Positions 7,178 through 14,852 of a stretch of DNA of 22,718 bases are shown here, in pieces. The translations under genes and the position numbers were made by a program. The stretch covers positions 1 to 22,718 of the forward strand of contig CAMILJ010000014.1 in assembly GCA_946222625.1 (NCBI GenBank), read 5' to 3'. A model generated the notes under the pieces. The model made no database searches. It saw only the letters and a program-made list of their open reading frames with translations, and had not been told where the DNA came from. Positions within the stretch are counted from its first letter, which is position 1. Every line of letters starts with the position of its first letter. The stretch is from an uncultured Corynebacterium sp. Its GTDB lineage: Bacteria > Actinomycetota > Actinomycetes > Mycobacteriales > Mycobacteriaceae.

Positions 7178-7960
7178 CTACCTCTCCTCGATCGGGTCAA
7201 TGTATTCTTCGCCCGGCAACGGCGTAACGTCCGCAACCGCCGCGAGCGCCTCCTCCAGCGTGAAGCGCTCCTCATAGAGCGCCTTGCCGATGATGGCGGA
7301 ATCAATCCCCTCATTTTCGTAGAGGGCCAACTCCCGCAGGTCATCAAGAGTAGAAATCCCACCGGAGGCAGTAACCTTTGCCTCCGTGGCGGCCGCAACC
7401 TCACGCAGCAGTTCGATGTTGGGGCCTTGCAGCGTCCCATCCTTAGACACGTCCGTCACCACGAAGCGGGTGCAACCAGCGGCATCCAGGCGCTCGAGGA
7501 CCTCCCAGAGGTCGCCGCCATCGGAAACCCAGCCGTTACCGCGCGTGCGCCACTCGCCGTCCACCAGCCGGACGGCGAGGTCGACCGCGATGCGGTCGCC
7601 ATGCTCTGCCAAGACCTTGGCAATCCATTCGGGGTTCTCCAAAGCCGCGGTACCAATATTGACGCGGCGGGCGCCGGTGGCGAGTGCACGGGCCAAGGAG
7701 TCATCATCCCGGATACCTCCGGTCAGCTCCACGTTAAGATCCACGCTCGTGGTGATCTCAGCGAGCAGTTCGTGGTTGGAGCCGCGGCCAAAGGCTGCGT
7801 CCAAGTCGACTGCGTGCAGCCACTGCGCGCCTTGGGCCTGCCATTTAAGGGCGGCCTCACGCGGCGAGCCATAGGGCTTTTCAGTTCCGGCCTCTCCCTG
7901 ATCAAGGCGAACCGCCTGACCGTCGACGACATCAACCGCGGGCAACAGTGTAAAGCTCAT
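7178..7960 (-). CDS. hisA: ProFAR isomerase HisA (PriA-lineage)
   Basis: Fourth step of histidine synthesis: isomerisation of ProFAR to PRFAR. The 260-residue barrel closely follows actinobacterial PriA/HisA, with LLPAVDVVDGQAVRL at the N-terminus (catalytic D10), VDLDAAFGRGSNHELL, GGIRDD and VTDVSKDGTLQGPN (catalytic D174). Compared with mycobacterial PriA from memory, the position of PriA R143 is Asn (N142) and that of S81 is Thr (T80), while W144 and R18 are kept. These changes suggest a HisA-only enzyme that no longer serves tryptophan synthesis. The start ATG at 7960 has only a weak, distant AAAGG. A short extra acidic tail ends the protein. It is 30 bp downstream of hisH and runs closely into impA. 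Confidence 0.96.
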   Translation of the reverse strand: MSFTLLPAVDVVDGQAVRLDQGEAGTEKPYGSPREAALKWQAQGAQWLHAVDLDAAFGRGSNHELLAEITTSVDLNVELTGGIRDDDSLARALATGARRVNIGTAALENPEWIAKVLAEHGDRIAVDLAVRLVDGEWRTRGNGWVSDGGDLWEVLERLDAAGCTRFVVTDVSKDGTLQGPNIELLREVAAATEAKVTASGGISTLDDLRELALYENEGIDSAIIGKALYEERFTLEEALAAVADVTPLPGEEYIDPIEER

Positions 7961-7990
7961 GGTGGGTAGTCTACCTTTCGAGTGGGCTCT

Positions 7991-8626
7991 TTAAAGCGTT
8001 CCAATCCAGTTCTTTAGCAGCTGCGAGCCGACGTCACCCGACTTCTCCGGATGAAATTGCGTGGCCCAAAGCGCACCGTTTTCTACCGCGGCGACAAAAC
8101 GGTCACCGCCATATTCGGACCACGCCACCTTCGGCGGCTCAGTAATTTCAGTCTCGAGCTCCCAGCTCCGCGCGGCATAGGAGTGCACGAAGTAGAAGCG
8201 ATCCTGCGCGCTCACGCCATGGAACATAAGGCTATCGGCGGGAAGCTCGACTGTATTCCAGCCCATGTGGGGCAGAACCGGCGACTGCAAGCGGGTCACC
8301 TCCCCCGGCCACTCACCACAGCCTTCCGTATAAACGCCGTGTTCTGTACCGGACTCAAAGAGAACCTGCATGCCTACGCAGATACCAAGAACTGGGCGTC
8401 CTCCAGCTAGGCGTTGGCCAATGATCCGTGGACCCTGGGCCGCGCGCAAACCTTCCATGCAGGCAGCGAAGGCGCCTACGCCAGGCACCAACAGGCCATC
8501 GGCCTCCACCGCCAGCTTCGGGTCTGCTGTCACCGACACTGTGGCGCCAACCCGTTCCAGTGCGCGCACAGCCGAGCGGACGTTGCCGGCGCCATAGTCA
8601 AGGACAACTACGTCGTGTGAGCTCAT
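7991..8626 (-). CDS. hisH: Imidazole glycerol phosphate synthase, glutaminase subunit
   Basis: Class I glutamine amidotransferase that feeds ammonia to HisF. The 211-residue product contains VVVLDYGAGNVRS at the N-terminus, LVPGVGAFAACMEGL with the oxyanion-strand region, the nucleophile C83 in GICVGMQVLFESG, and the catalytic pair H192 and E194 in QFHPEKSG. The ATG at 8626 overlaps the stop of the upstream MFS gene as ATGA, with AGGAG 6 bases before it, so the two are translationally coupled. hisH and hisF are not adjacent: hisA and impA lie between them. Confidence 0.97.
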   Translation of the reverse strand: MSSHDVVVLDYGAGNVRSAVRALERVGATVSVTADPKLAVEADGLLVPGVGAFAACMEGLRAAQGPRIIGQRLAGGRPVLGICVGMQVLFESGTEHGVYTEGCGEWPGEVTRLQSPVLPHMGWNTVELPADSLMFHGVSAQDRFYFVHSYAARSWELETEITEPPKVAWSEYGGDRFVAAVENGALWATQFHPEKSGDVGSQLLKNWIGTL

Positions 8627-9897
8627 CGTGGCTCCTTTCCGGGCCTCCTCGGCCTTCTAATCCTGCGCAAGCGCGTTTGGATGTCATTAAGTTCGCTCAC
8701 GCGGGTCTTACCCAAAGCTAGGTCAGCAGCCGTCATGAGCAAGCCCACCGCAATGATGGCGGCACCTGCAGCAAAGGCGCCTTTGTATCCTGACATCGCC
8801 ACGACGGCGCCAAGGACCGTCGAACCAAGGCCAGTACCGCCGTCGTAAAAGATGTTCCACACCGCGGACCCCTCGGAGAGCCGCTCGCGCGGGAGGCGGT
8901 CGAACATCGACAACAGCGCCTCGTTTTGAACGATGCCGAAACCAGCACCGTAGATGACCGTGCCGAACACGAGCAGCCATACCGACCACTCTTGCCACAG
9001 CACGGCGGCGATAAGACCCACGCCCACAACCGAGGAAGCCTGGGCCGGAATCATGAGTGTGCCAGGCTTGCCCGCGCGGTCCGCCACAACACCGGCGACG
9101 TAGCGCGCAATCATGCCAGCCCCACCAATCACGGACAGCATGAAGCCGCCCAAGACCGCTCCGCGTTCGGGATCCAATTCGCGCACGGCCGGCGAAATGA
9201 AATTCGAGGCCACGCCGTAGCTCACGGAAAAACTCATCAACGCCAGTGCTGGAACGAGCACAAGCTTCCACATTGGGGCACGCGGCGTGTTATCCGACGG
9301 GTCCGGCGCCCCCACGGGCGCAGCCTTAATCTGCGGTACCAGGATGCAGGTGAAGAAACCCAGCAGGCCGAGGCCGGCGGCCAAGAGGTACACCACGTTA
9401 TAGTTGTACGCTGCGGCGACGGCAAGGCCGACGGGCAGGAAGGCCATCTGCGCCGCGCCGATAAAAAGGCCGAAGATTCCCGTTGCCTTGCCCAACAAGC
9501 GCCGCGGCGTGATCTCCGCGATGAGCGCGTTTTCCGACACCGTCAGGGCACCAAAGCCAATACCGCGCAGTGCGGAAAAGCCTAGGGCGATCGGGGCGGC
9601 GTCGCCCAGCATGTGGCCCAACGCCGGCACGCCCAAGAGCAGCGCCGAGGCCGCCATAATCGGCCGGTAGCCAAAGATGCGCAGCAGCATCGGAGTCGCC
9701 ATTTGGGTGAGCACGGTGGCCAGCATGAACACGCCGGTTGTGGCGCCAGCCAGCGTGGCCGATCCGCCGGAATCCAACACAGCCAACGGCACCACGGGGA
9801 GCAAGACTGACCATGCACCGAAGGCGGAAACCACCGCGATCATGGTCTCCTTGAAGCCGGCAACCTTCCACACACTCTGAGGGGCGTTATCTGTCAC
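8623..9897 (-). CDS. Major facilitator superfamily transporter in the his operon
   Basis: A 424-residue, roughly 12-helix membrane protein with MFS features: two six-helix halves split by a hydrophilic loop near residues 190-215 (PQIKAAPVGAPDPSD), the RIFGYRPIMAAS motif-A-like loop after the second helix, and RYVAGVVADRAGKPG as the matching loop in the second half. The start is the GTG at 9897, which overlaps the upstream small-protein stop as GTGA; the frame open further upstream overlaps that gene. The stop overlaps hisH by 4 bases. Being locked between hisB and hisH by coupled overlaps points to a role connected with histidine metabolism, perhaps export of histidine or an intermediate, but the substrate cannot be read from the sequence. 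The equivalent gene is, as I recall, an uncharacterised permease in C. glutamicum. Confidence 0.88.
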   Translation of the reverse strand: MTDNAPQSVWKVAGFKETMIAVVSAFGAWSVLLPVVPLAVLDSGGSATLAGATTGVFMLATVLTQMATPMLLRIFGYRPIMAASALLLGVPALGHMLGDAAPIALGFSALRGIGFGALTVSENALIAEITPRRLLGKATGIFGLFIGAAQMAFLPVGLAVAAAYNYNVVYLLAAGLGLLGFFTCILVPQIKAAPVGAPDPSDNTPRAPMWKLVLVPALALMSFSVSYGVASNFISPAVRELDPERGAVLGGFMLSVIGGAGMIARYVAGVVADRAGKPGTLMIPAQASSVVGVGLIAAVLWQEWSVWLLVFGTVIYGAGFGIVQNEALLSMFDRLPRERLSEGSAVWNIFYDGGTGLGSTVLGAVVAMSGYKGAFAAGAAIIAVGLLMTAADLALGKTRVSELNDIQTRLRRIRRPRRPGKEPR

Positions 9898-10076
9898 TTT
9901 GCCGCCAATCCTGCCGAAAAGATGTCGAGGAACCAGACCAACGCGGCGGCCACGGCGACCGCCGCGAGCGCGCCCGCGACCACAGTCAGCAGCACTGAAC
10001 CGTTCTGATACGCCGCCCATGCGCCACCGACGAGCAGACCGGCGACGAGAAAGAGAATGAGAACCATGACATTCAT
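9894..10076 (-). CDS. Small two-helix membrane protein in the his operon
   Basis: A 60-residue protein made almost entirely of two predicted transmembrane segments (about residues 4-22 and 29-50), joined by AYQNGS and ending in a short tail. It starts with ATG at 10076, six bases after the hisB stop, and its stop overlaps the GTG of the MFS gene. A GGGAGC lies about 12 bases upstream, so translation probably depends on coupling to hisB. A gene of this size holds the same place in C. glutamicum, as I recall. Function unknown; it could be an accessory subunit of the adjacent transporter. Confidence 0.8.
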   Translation of the reverse strand: MNVMVLILFLVAGLLVGGAWAAYQNGSVLLTVVAGALAAVAVAAALVWFLDIFSAGLAAK

Positions 10077-10082
10077 AGCGTC

Positions 10083-10715
10083 TTAGAGTGCTCCCTTCGT
10101 CGAAGGAACTCCGGTTACTCGCGGATCCCGCTCAGTTGCCTGGCGCAGCGCGCGGGCCACTGCCTTGTACTCGGCTTCCGTGATGTGGTGCGGATCGCGG
10201 CCATAGCGCACGTTGACGTGCAGAGTCGTCGCCGAGTGCGTGGCAAAGGTTTCGAAGAAGTGCCGGTTGATCACCGTGGCGTAGTGCCCGCCGATAACCT
10301 GCCACTCCAAGTTCTCCGGCTCGCCATTCATGACAAAGTAGGGCCGCCCAGAGATGTCAACGACGGCCTCCACCAGCGTTTCATCCATGGGCAGAAGCTG
10401 GGAACCGAACCGCCGGATGCCGGACTTATCCCCCAGTGCTTCGAGGAAAGCGCGGCCAAGAACAATCGCGGTGTCTTCCACCGTGTGGTGGGCATCGATA
10501 TCGATATCGCCCTCGGCATGGACCTTAAGATCGAAGGAGCCATGGGTGCACACAGCGTTGAGCATGTGGTCAAAGAACGGCAGCCCCGTTGAAATATCCG
10601 CCTGGCCGGTGCCATCGAGGTTGATTTCAACGGAGATCTTTGTCTCCCCAGTCACGCGCTCTGCGCGGCCAATGCGGTCGCCTAAGTCGTGGCGTGTAGC
10701 TTCACCAGCGCTCAT
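10083..10715 (-). CDS. hisB: Imidazoleglycerol-phosphate dehydratase
   Basis: Dehydrates imidazole glycerol phosphate to imidazole acetol phosphate using a di-manganese centre; active as a 24-mer in related species. The 210-residue product is the monofunctional form, without a phosphatase domain. Motifs are GLPFFDHMLNAVCTHG, the metal-binding DAHHTVEDTAI and, near the C-terminus, DPHHITEAEYKAVARALRQA. The ATG at 10715 is chosen because AAGGAG lies about 10 bases upstream; the ATG at 10736 has no ribosome binding site and adds an unconserved heptapeptide. A 58-bp gap with a small palindrome separates it from hisC. Confidence 0.97.
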   Translation of the reverse strand: MSAGEATRHDLGDRIGRAERVTGETKISVEINLDGTGQADISTGLPFFDHMLNAVCTHGSFDLKVHAEGDIDIDAHHTVEDTAIVLGRAFLEALGDKSGIRRFGSQLLPMDETLVEAVVDISGRPYFVMNGEPENLEWQVIGGHYATVINRHFFETFATHSATTLHVNVRYGRDPHHITEAEYKAVARALRQATERDPRVTGVPSTKGAL

Positions 10716-10744
10716 TGTCCCACGCTCCTTCTTCAAGTCATGGT

Positions 10745-10757
10745 CCCACAGTGTGGG
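10745..10757. repeat. 13-bp palindrome between hisC and hisB
   Basis: CCCACA and TGTGGG flank a single central base, a perfect 6+1+6 palindrome in the 58-bp hisC-hisB spacer, about 30 bases upstream of the hisB ATG. It could be a protein-binding site or, by opening the centre, a small hairpin. Function unknown. Confidence 0.6.
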
Positions 10758-10773
10758 CCCAATCCATCATCGT

Positions 10774-11877
10774 CTAGTTAGTCATCTCTACTGTATCTGC
10801 CAAGTCCGCCGCGGCCGAAAGGAAGGCGTCATTCTCTTTGGGCAGACCGATCGTGGCGCGCAGAAGTCCCGGTACGCCGTTGTCTCGGATCAGCACATCG
10901 CGGTCGAGGAATCCCTGCCACACCGCGTGCTGATCGGCAAAGCGTCCAAAGGAGACGAAGTTGGATTCGCTCGGCACAACGTAATAGCCAAGCTCCTGAA
11001 GGCGGGCGACAACCCGATCCCGCTCCGCCGATAGCTTCGCCACGGTACCCAAGGTCTCCTCCTTGTGTGCAAGAGCCACGGTGGCCGCAATCTGGGACAG
11101 TACGGAGAGGTGATACGGCAAGCGGACGAGCATCACGGCTTCCACAAAAGCGGGATCCGCCACGAAGTAACCCAAGCGCCCGCCGGCGAAATCAAAGGCC
11201 TTGGACATCGTGCGCGAGACCACGAGCTTGGTCGGGTACTTCGCCAGCAGCGTCGTAGCTGACGGCGAGGGCGAGAACTCCATGTAGGCCTCGTCCACGA
11301 TGACGATTCCCGGCGCGGCCTGAACGATCTTCTCCACCAGTTCTATCGGGGTGACGTCACCGGTGGGGTTGTTCGGAGTGGTGATGAAGACGACGTCGGG
11401 GCTGTGCTTGGCGACGGCCTCCAGCGCCGCTTCCTCATCGATGCGGAAGTCCTCATCACGCGGGCAGGAAATGAATTCGGTCTGCGTGCCTGCGCACAGA
11501 ATCGGGTGCATCGAGTAGCTCGGAGTAAACCCCAGCGCGCTACGGCCTGGCCCTCCGAAGGCCTGCAGCAGCTGCTGGAGCACCTCGTTGGAACCGTTGG
11601 CTGCCCACACGTTCTCCACGCCCACGGTGATACCGGTCTGCTCGCTGACGTACTCCGCCAGCGCCGTGCGCAGCTCGACGGCGTCGCGCTCCGGGTAGCG
11701 ATTGAGTTGACGTGCGTGCTTCTCGACGGCCTCCACCATGTCCTTCACCAGCGCTTCCGACGGCGGGTAAGGATTCTCGTTGGTGTTGAGTTGGTTGGTT
11801 ACCGTCAATTGCGGAGCACCATAAGCGCTGGAACCACGCAGTTCTTCACGCAGGGGAAGATCCTTCAGCTCAGCCAT
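10774..11877 (-). CDS. hisC: Histidinol-phosphate aminotransferase
   Basis: PLP-dependent class II aminotransferase converting imidazole acetol phosphate and glutamate to histidinol phosphate. Length 367 residues, typical. Visible family features are LNTNENPYPPS at residues 30-40, LNRYPERDAVELR, NNPTG (169-173), the cofactor-contacting D195 in IVDEAY, and the Schiff-base lysine K226 in SRTMSKAFDFAGGRLGYF. The ATG at 11877 follows the hisD stop by 3 bases, with an AAGGAGAGG site located inside the end of hisD, so the two are tightly coupled. Confidence 0.97.
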   Translation of the reverse strand: MAELKDLPLREELRGSSAYGAPQLTVTNQLNTNENPYPPSEALVKDMVEAVEKHARQLNRYPERDAVELRTALAEYVSEQTGITVGVENVWAANGSNEVLQQLLQAFGGPGRSALGFTPSYSMHPILCAGTQTEFISCPRDEDFRIDEEAALEAVAKHSPDVVFITTPNNPTGDVTPIELVEKIVQAAPGIVIVDEAYMEFSPSPSATTLLAKYPTKLVVSRTMSKAFDFAGGRLGYFVADPAFVEAVMLVRLPYHLSVLSQIAATVALAHKEETLGTVAKLSAERDRVVARLQELGYYVVPSESNFVSFGRFADQHAVWQGFLDRDVLIRDNGVPGLLRATIGLPKENDAFLSAAADLADTVEMTN

Positions 11878-11880
11878 GGT

Positions 11881-13230
11881 TTAAGCCTCTCCTTTCAGGG
11901 CATCTGTGACCTCGGCGAATCGTGCGGCAATTGCTTCGCCGTGGGCTGGCAGCGCCTCCGCGGTGGCGAAGGCGATAACGTTGTCCGCTACCTCTCCCAG
12001 CGCAGCGCGGTCATATTCGATCAGGTTCACGGGACGCAGGAAGGTATGCGTGGACAGCCCAGCGCTAAACCGCGCGGTTCCAGAGGTTGGTAAAACGTGG
12101 TTGGAGCCTGCGGTGTAATCACCGAGAGGTACGGGCGAATAGTCGCCAACGAAGATGGCACCGGCGTGGCGGATGCGCTCCGCAACTGCCCGGGCATTTT
12201 TCGTGTGCACCTCCAAGTGCTCGGCGGCATAGGCATCCGCGACAGCGATTCCCGCCTCAAGGTCCTCAACCACGACAATGCCCGACTGCTCACCGCGCAG
12301 CGCCTCGGCTGCGCGTTCGGCATTGGCGGTGGCGGTATAACGCTGCGCTACCTCCGCGTTCACGGCGGCGGCGAATTCCTCTGAATCAGTAATGAGCACG
12401 GAAGCAGCCATGGGATCATGCTCTGCCTGGGAGATAAGGTCATAGGCCACGTAGACGGGGTTAGCGCTATCGTCTGCCAAAATGGCGATCTCCGTGGGGC
12501 CGGCCTCCGCATCAATGCCCACCACTCCCTGCACTGCGCGTTTAGCGGCCGCAACAAAAACGTTGCCCGGGCCGGTAATAATGTCTACCGGCTCGAGAGC
12601 TTCTTCGCCGGTAACAGGTTCATCATCGCCGTAGGCCAGCAGCGCAATGGCCTGCCCGCCGCCTACCGCCCATACTTCGTCCACGCCGAGCATGTGACAC
12701 GTTGCCAAGACAGTCGGGTGCGGCAATCCGCCAAACTCCTTTTGTGGCGGGGAAGCCACGACCATCGCCTCGGCGCCCGCTTCCTGGGCGGGGACGGCGT
12801 TCATAATGACGGAAGATGGGTACACCGCCTTGCCGCCTGGGACGTACAGCCCCACCCGCTCGATGGGGTGAAAGACCTCGGTCACCGTTGCCCCCGGCGC
12901 CAGGGTGGTCGTGTGCGAATCCGGCCTCTGGTCAGCATGGACAGCACGCACGCGCGCGATGGATTCCTCGATGGCTGCCCGCACTTTCGGGTCCAACTCA
13001 TCGGCTGCTTTCTTAAGTTCGCCCTGAGGAACTCGCACCGCGGCCGGGCGAATGCCGTCAAATTTTTCGCCGAAGTCGAGGGCTGCCGCCGCTCCGCCGT
13101 CACGGACCTTCTCCACCATGGGGATAACAGTGCCCATCACCGAGGACACGTCCGTGCCGCCTCGCGGCAATACTCGGCGCAAACGGGAGGTAGTAAGTGC
13201 CTCTCCACGCAGGTCGATGGTTCGTAGCAT
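11881..13230 (-). CDS. hisD: Histidinol dehydrogenase
   Basis: First gene of the operon and the enzyme of the last two steps, oxidising histidinol to histidine with two NAD. The 449-residue product has GLYVPGGKAVYPSSV (127-141), ITGPGNVFVAAAKR, AGPTEIAILADDSANP, the zinc ligands expected at Q268, H271 and D371, and the general bases E337-H338 in AAEHLEV. The ATG at 13230 is preceded by AGAGG 8 bases upstream. Two TATA-like boxes lie 33-53 bases upstream. The neighbour on the other side, a YbjN-like gene, is divergent, so the 151-bp spacer carries both promoters. I see no T-box and no histidine-rich leader peptide in that spacer. Confidence 0.98.
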   Translation of the reverse strand: MLRTIDLRGEALTTSRLRRVLPRGGTDVSSVMGTVIPMVEKVRDGGAAAALDFGEKFDGIRPAAVRVPQGELKKAADELDPKVRAAIEESIARVRAVHADQRPDSHTTTLAPGATVTEVFHPIERVGLYVPGGKAVYPSSVIMNAVPAQEAGAEAMVVASPPQKEFGGLPHPTVLATCHMLGVDEVWAVGGGQAIALLAYGDDEPVTGEEALEPVDIITGPGNVFVAAAKRAVQGVVGIDAEAGPTEIAILADDSANPVYVAYDLISQAEHDPMAASVLITDSEEFAAAVNAEVAQRYTATANAERAAEALRGEQSGIVVVEDLEAGIAVADAYAAEHLEVHTKNARAVAERIRHAGAIFVGDYSPVPLGDYTAGSNHVLPTSGTARFSAGLSTHTFLRPVNLIEYDRAALGEVADNVIAFATAEALPAHGEAIAARFAEVTDALKGEA

Positions 13231-13262
13231 GCTAAGACCTCTTTTTATAATATGCAGTGGTT

Positions 13263-13283
13263 TCTATACCCCCCATTACTATA
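13263..13283 (-). promoter_or_regulatory. Candidate -10 boxes for the his operon
   Basis: On the minus strand TATAGT (13278-13283) and TATAGA (13263-13268) both match the corynebacterial TANANT -10 pattern, giving leaders of roughly 25-45 bases ahead of hisD. An AT-rich stretch nearer the gene (about 13242-13250) is too close to the ribosome binding site to serve. No clear -35 is seen. Confidence 0.45.
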
Positions 13284-13320
13284 CCCGGACCGAAAAGCCA
13301 GCGAACCGGCAGGTGCGGGT

Positions 13321-13348
13321 TATAGAATGTGCCACTAGTAACACATTC
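13321..13348 (+). promoter_or_regulatory. -10 box and overlapping 24-bp palindrome ahead of the YbjN-like gene
   Basis: TATAGAAT at 13321-13328 is a good -10 for the rightward gene. It overlaps an inverted repeat: GAATGTG (13325-13331) and CACATTC (13342-13348), with the self-palindromic ACTAGT exactly at the centre. Only two base pairs on each side of the centre mismatch. The palindrome covers the -10 edge and the predicted transcription start, the classic place for a repressor operator; alternatively it forms a hairpin in the mRNA leader. Confidence 0.5.
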
Positions 13349-13381
13349 CGGCATCCCGAATCGGTAGAGGGAGGTGGCGAA

Positions 13382-14305
13382 ATGAGCAACGGCGCCGACG
13401 GCCTGGACCGCCAGTCCCCGTCAGACCTGCTTGCCCGCGTCGAACGCCTCACGCGCCGGGAAAACCTCGACTGCATCCGGGTAACCGCACACGAGCTCCT
13501 CTTCCCACACTCGCCGCTCGGAGAAACCCGCGCTTTCATGGACACTGAGGGCGAGCCGATCCTACGTTTCTACACCACCCACCATGGCGTTCTTGGTTTC
13601 GGCGATATCCCCAGTCTCAGCGAATTCGTCAATGACTGGAACCACGACTGCCTCTCGCCTCACCTCGTGCTCGACTATTCCTCCCCTACCGAAGTCGAAG
13701 TATGGGGCCACTCCTTCCTCGTGGTGCACCAGAAACCCACGACAGCACAACTCTCCGCTTCGGTGTTGCCAGCGCTCCACAACGCCGCGGCCTGCCTCGA
13801 AGAACTGGCTAAACGCTTCCCTGTTCTCACGCTTCCTCGCCCGGCAGCCCCGGAAGAACAGACAGAGCTCGACGGCCCCGTCGCCAGCGTCGACACAGCC
13901 CGCCTCGAAGCCCTCTTACCCGCTCTAGGAATTTCGCGCTTCCAATCAGATGGCGATGAAGCCGTTTATGCCTGGATCAATGACGTCCTCTTTGCCTTCG
14001 CCATCGACTCCGGACCAAGCCTCATCATCAAAGGCCATTGGGACCCGAACCTCCAGGGCAGCGAGTTCTCGAGGATCTTCCTCATTTGTAATGACTGGAA
14101 CCGGAACAATCACTCGGCCTCAGCCTTCTGCCACTCCAACGTTGACGGGCTGCAGGTGCGCATTGATTACGCGGTCATGACGGGCGCCGGGCTTTCCGAC
14201 GCCCAACTGATAACCGCCCTCGGCCGCGGCATCAAACACATCCTCCACGGAATCGATGACATTTCACGCGATGCCGTGGGCTCCTCCCCCGTCGCGTGGC
14301 CCTAG
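13382..14305 (+). CDS. Tandem YbjN-domain protein
   Basis: A 307-residue cytoplasmic protein without signal or membrane segments. Two halves resemble each other and the YbjN (bacterial sensory transduction regulator-like) fold. The first, about residues 15-140, contains FVNDWNHDCLSP; the second, about 175-295, contains LICNDWNRNNHSASAF, then LQVRIDYAVMTGAGLSDAQL and a GIKHILHGIDD-like last helix. The ATG at 13382 has GGGAGG 7 bases upstream; the frame is open much further upstream but that part is antisense to hisD. It is divergent from hisD and shares its spacer. YbjN-family proteins are linked to chaperone-like or secretion-chaperone folds, but no biochemical role is established, and none can be inferred here. 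Confidence 0.8.
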   Translation: MSNGADGLDRQSPSDLLARVERLTRRENLDCIRVTAHELLFPHSPLGETRAFMDTEGEPILRFYTTHHGVLGFGDIPSLSEFVNDWNHDCLSPHLVLDYSSPTEVEVWGHSFLVVHQKPTTAQLSASVLPALHNAAACLEELAKRFPVLTLPRPAAPEEQTELDGPVASVDTARLEALLPALGISRFQSDGDEAVYAWINDVLFAFAIDSGPSLIIKGHWDPNLQGSEFSRIFLICNDWNRNNHSASAFCHSNVDGLQVRIDYAVMTGAGLSDAQLITALGRGIKHILHGIDDISRDAVGSSPVAWP

Positions 14306-14844
14306 CGCACATCGACCGCTGCCCCGTTTTCTTCCGCTTCACTTTCGAGCGCAACGTTGAGTGGATCCACGAACAGCGCGGACCAGTAGGCAAACATGGC
14401 CATAAACGGCCCTACCAGCCAGGCACTACCCGGCGAGAATTTCGGCACAAACTCTACATACTCCCCGGGATTCTCCGGAACATGAGTGGCGGTGGCTCCG
14501 CCGAAGACATAGAAGGATGCCGCGCCAGCCAGAGCCGCCAGGGCCACCCACAGCAGCACACCAATACCGCGGTAGCGTTCACCGCGCACGTAGGCTGTGG
14601 CCCCCAAGGCAGCGCTGAGGACTCCGGTGATCAGCACGAAGGTGATATAGGAATCGAATTGCACGTCGGCAACGTTGCCCAGGGCATAGCCGCCATCGTC
14701 GACCTTATGCCCCTTCAGGGCAGGACGCCACAGCCCCCATACAGCGCCAACAGTGGAGAAACCAAGGAGCGCTAACGCGAGCAACCCCGCGCCGAATCCA
14801 ATGGCGCGGGGTATATGAAAGCTAGGTGCACGCAGTGCAGGCAC
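14302..14844 (-). CDS. Four-helix membrane protein (DUF2567-like)
   Basis: A 180-residue protein with four predicted transmembrane segments at about 14-37, 67-88, 94-116 and 139-160, and a short acidic C-terminus. A conserved-looking loop, GEYVEFVPKFSPGSAWLVGP, lies before the last helix. The layout resembles actinobacterial DUF2567 proteins, but I offer that family only tentatively. It starts at GTG 14844, 8 bases after the lipoprotein stop, so the two form an operon; the ribosome binding site is weak. Its stop codon overlaps that of the convergent YbjN-like gene by sharing the palindrome CTAG. Function unknown. Confidence 0.75.
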   Translation of the reverse strand: MPALRAPSFHIPRAIGFGAGLLALALLGFSTVGAVWGLWRPALKGHKVDDGGYALGNVADVQFDSYITFVLITGVLSAALGATAYVRGERYRGIGVLLWVALAALAGAASFYVFGGATATHVPENPGEYVEFVPKFSPGSAWLVGPFMAMFAYWSALFVDPLNVALESEAEENGAAVDVR

Positions 14845-14852
14845 GATGATCT

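Noticed and set aside
7174..7440. N-terminal extension of the impA frame upstream of 7173
   Set aside because: It overlaps hisA entirely, is Arg-rich shadow sequence, and IMPase homologues start near the ATG at 7173, which has its own ribosome binding site.
9898..10020. Upstream extension of the MFS frame
   Set aside because: It overlaps the 60-residue membrane protein, is Gly/Arg-rich, and the GTG at 9897 gives a normal MFS N-terminus and a GTGA overlap.
13231..13381. Possible histidine leader peptide, T-box or riboswitch ahead of hisD
   Set aside because: No run of histidine codons, no T-box sequence and no recognisable riboswitch fold in the 151-bp spacer; only TATA-like boxes and the palindrome are visible.
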